Source: an uncultured Pseudorhodobacter sp.
GTDB taxonomy: Bacteria > Pseudomonadota > Alphaproteobacteria > Rhodobacterales > Rhodobacteraceae
Direction of reading: 5' to 3'
Length of the DNA stretch: 5,034 nucleotides
Assembly: GCA_945957495.1 (NCBI GenBank)
Contig: CAMFLG010000275.1
Span: 1-5,034 of the forward strand
Shown here: piece by piece, positions 4,739 to 5,034 of the stretch
Numbering within the stretch: position 1 is the first letter of the stretch
Layout of the letters: the number at the start of each line of letters is the position of its first letter
Made by a program: the position numbers and the translations under genes
Notes under the pieces: generated by a model
Databases searched by the model: none
Seen by the model: only the letters and a program-made list of their open reading frames with translations
What the model was told of the DNA's origin: nothing

Positions 4739-5034
4739 ATGATAAAGGTCGAAAACCTTCACAAGCACTTCGGCGGCTTTCATGCCGTGGACGGGGCTTC
4801 GCTTGAAATCAAGACAGGTTCGATCACGGGGCTGATTGGCCCGAATGGCGCGGGCAAGACCACGCTGTTCAACGTGATCGCCGGACGCCTGCCACCCACA
4901 AGTGGCCGCGTGCTGATGGATGGCGAGGACATCACCGGTCTGCCGCCGCATGAGTTGTTCGCAAAGGGTCTGTTGCGCACTTTTCAGATCGCGCATGAGT
5001 TTTCCTCGATGACTGTGCGGGAAAACCTGATGAT
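4739..5034 (+). CDS. livG: LivG-type ABC transporter ATP-binding protein, N-terminal part, cut by window end
   Basis: One of the two cytoplasmic ATPases that power a HAAT-type importer. The first 98 residues of a protein usually about 250 long are visible. The ATG at 4739 follows AGGGGGA (4729-4735). The protein opens MIKVENLHKHFGGFHAVDG, the LivG style of beginning. Walker A is GPNGAGKTT at 34-42, and the Q-loop is RTFQIAHEF with Gln83, followed by MTVRENLM. The FGG start and IAGRLPPTSG segment favour LivG over LivF. The signature motif, Walker B and switch His are beyond the edge. It lies 96 bases after the binding-protein gene on the same strand, with a stable hairpin between, so the two are likely co-transcribed; permease genes (livH and livM type) and livF would be expected next. 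Confidence 0.95.
   Translation, partial: MIKVENLHKHFGGFHAVDGASLEIKTGSITGLIGPNGAGKTTLFNVIAGRLPPTSGRVLMDGEDITGLPPHELFAKGLLRTFQIAHEFSSMTVRENLM

Noticed and set aside
3449..4996. Minus-strand open frame of 515 codons opposite the binding-protein and ATPase genes
   Set aside because: It spans two well-supported plus-strand genes and their intergenic gap. Its Arg/His/Gly/Asp-rich translation has no recognisable domain, so it is explained by the third-position GC bias of the real genes.
1..5034. CRISPR arrays, tRNA/rRNA genes, insertion sequences, attachment sites or riboswitches
   Set aside because: No regularly spaced repeats, tRNA-like cloverleaf, transposase frame, terminal inverted repeats or recognisable riboswitch core was seen on either strand by eye.

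Overview
The window looks like chromosomal DNA from an alphaproteobacterium, most likely Rhodobacterales (Rhodobacter/Paracoccus/Roseobacter relatives). The base composition is GC-rich, codons end mostly in G or C, and the class II DAHP synthase, the GlxA-type regulator and the HAAT-family transporter are all of kinds common there. This placement is inferred from protein flavour and composition, not from a marker gene.

Layout. At the left edge (2-979, minus strand) is the N-terminal two thirds of a class II DAHP synthase, the first enzyme of the shikimate pathway; it runs off the window. Its promoter region lies in 980-1041. A small orphan gene of unknown function follows on the plus strand (1179-1586), ending at a short hairpin. 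After a 189-base gap carrying a perfect CGTTTCC-N14-GGAAACG inverted repeat comes a GlxA-family regulator (1776-2801), with a DJ-1/PfpI-like sensor domain and an AraC DNA-binding domain. Four bases beyond its stop, and convergent with it, ends a small secreted cysteine-rich DUF4189 protein (2806-3171, minus).

A 268-base divergent intergenic region (3172-3439) with several short palindromes separates that gene from an ABC transporter operon on the plus strand: a periplasmic substrate-binding protein of the branched-chain amino acid/amide family (3440-4642), a strong 9-bp intercistronic hairpin, and the start of the LivG-type ATPase (4739 to the window end). Permeases and a second ATPase are expected beyond the right edge.

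How the parts work together. The binding protein and ATPase are clearly one uptake system. The GlxA-type regulator is close by, and relatives often sense small nitrogen compounds, so control of the transporter is possible but unproven. The DAHP synthase and the orphan gene look like independent units. No mobile elements, RNA genes, CRISPR arrays or phage genes were seen. I found no convincing new multi-gene system; the least explained items are the orphan 135-residue protein, the palindromes before the transporter, and the repeat before the regulator.
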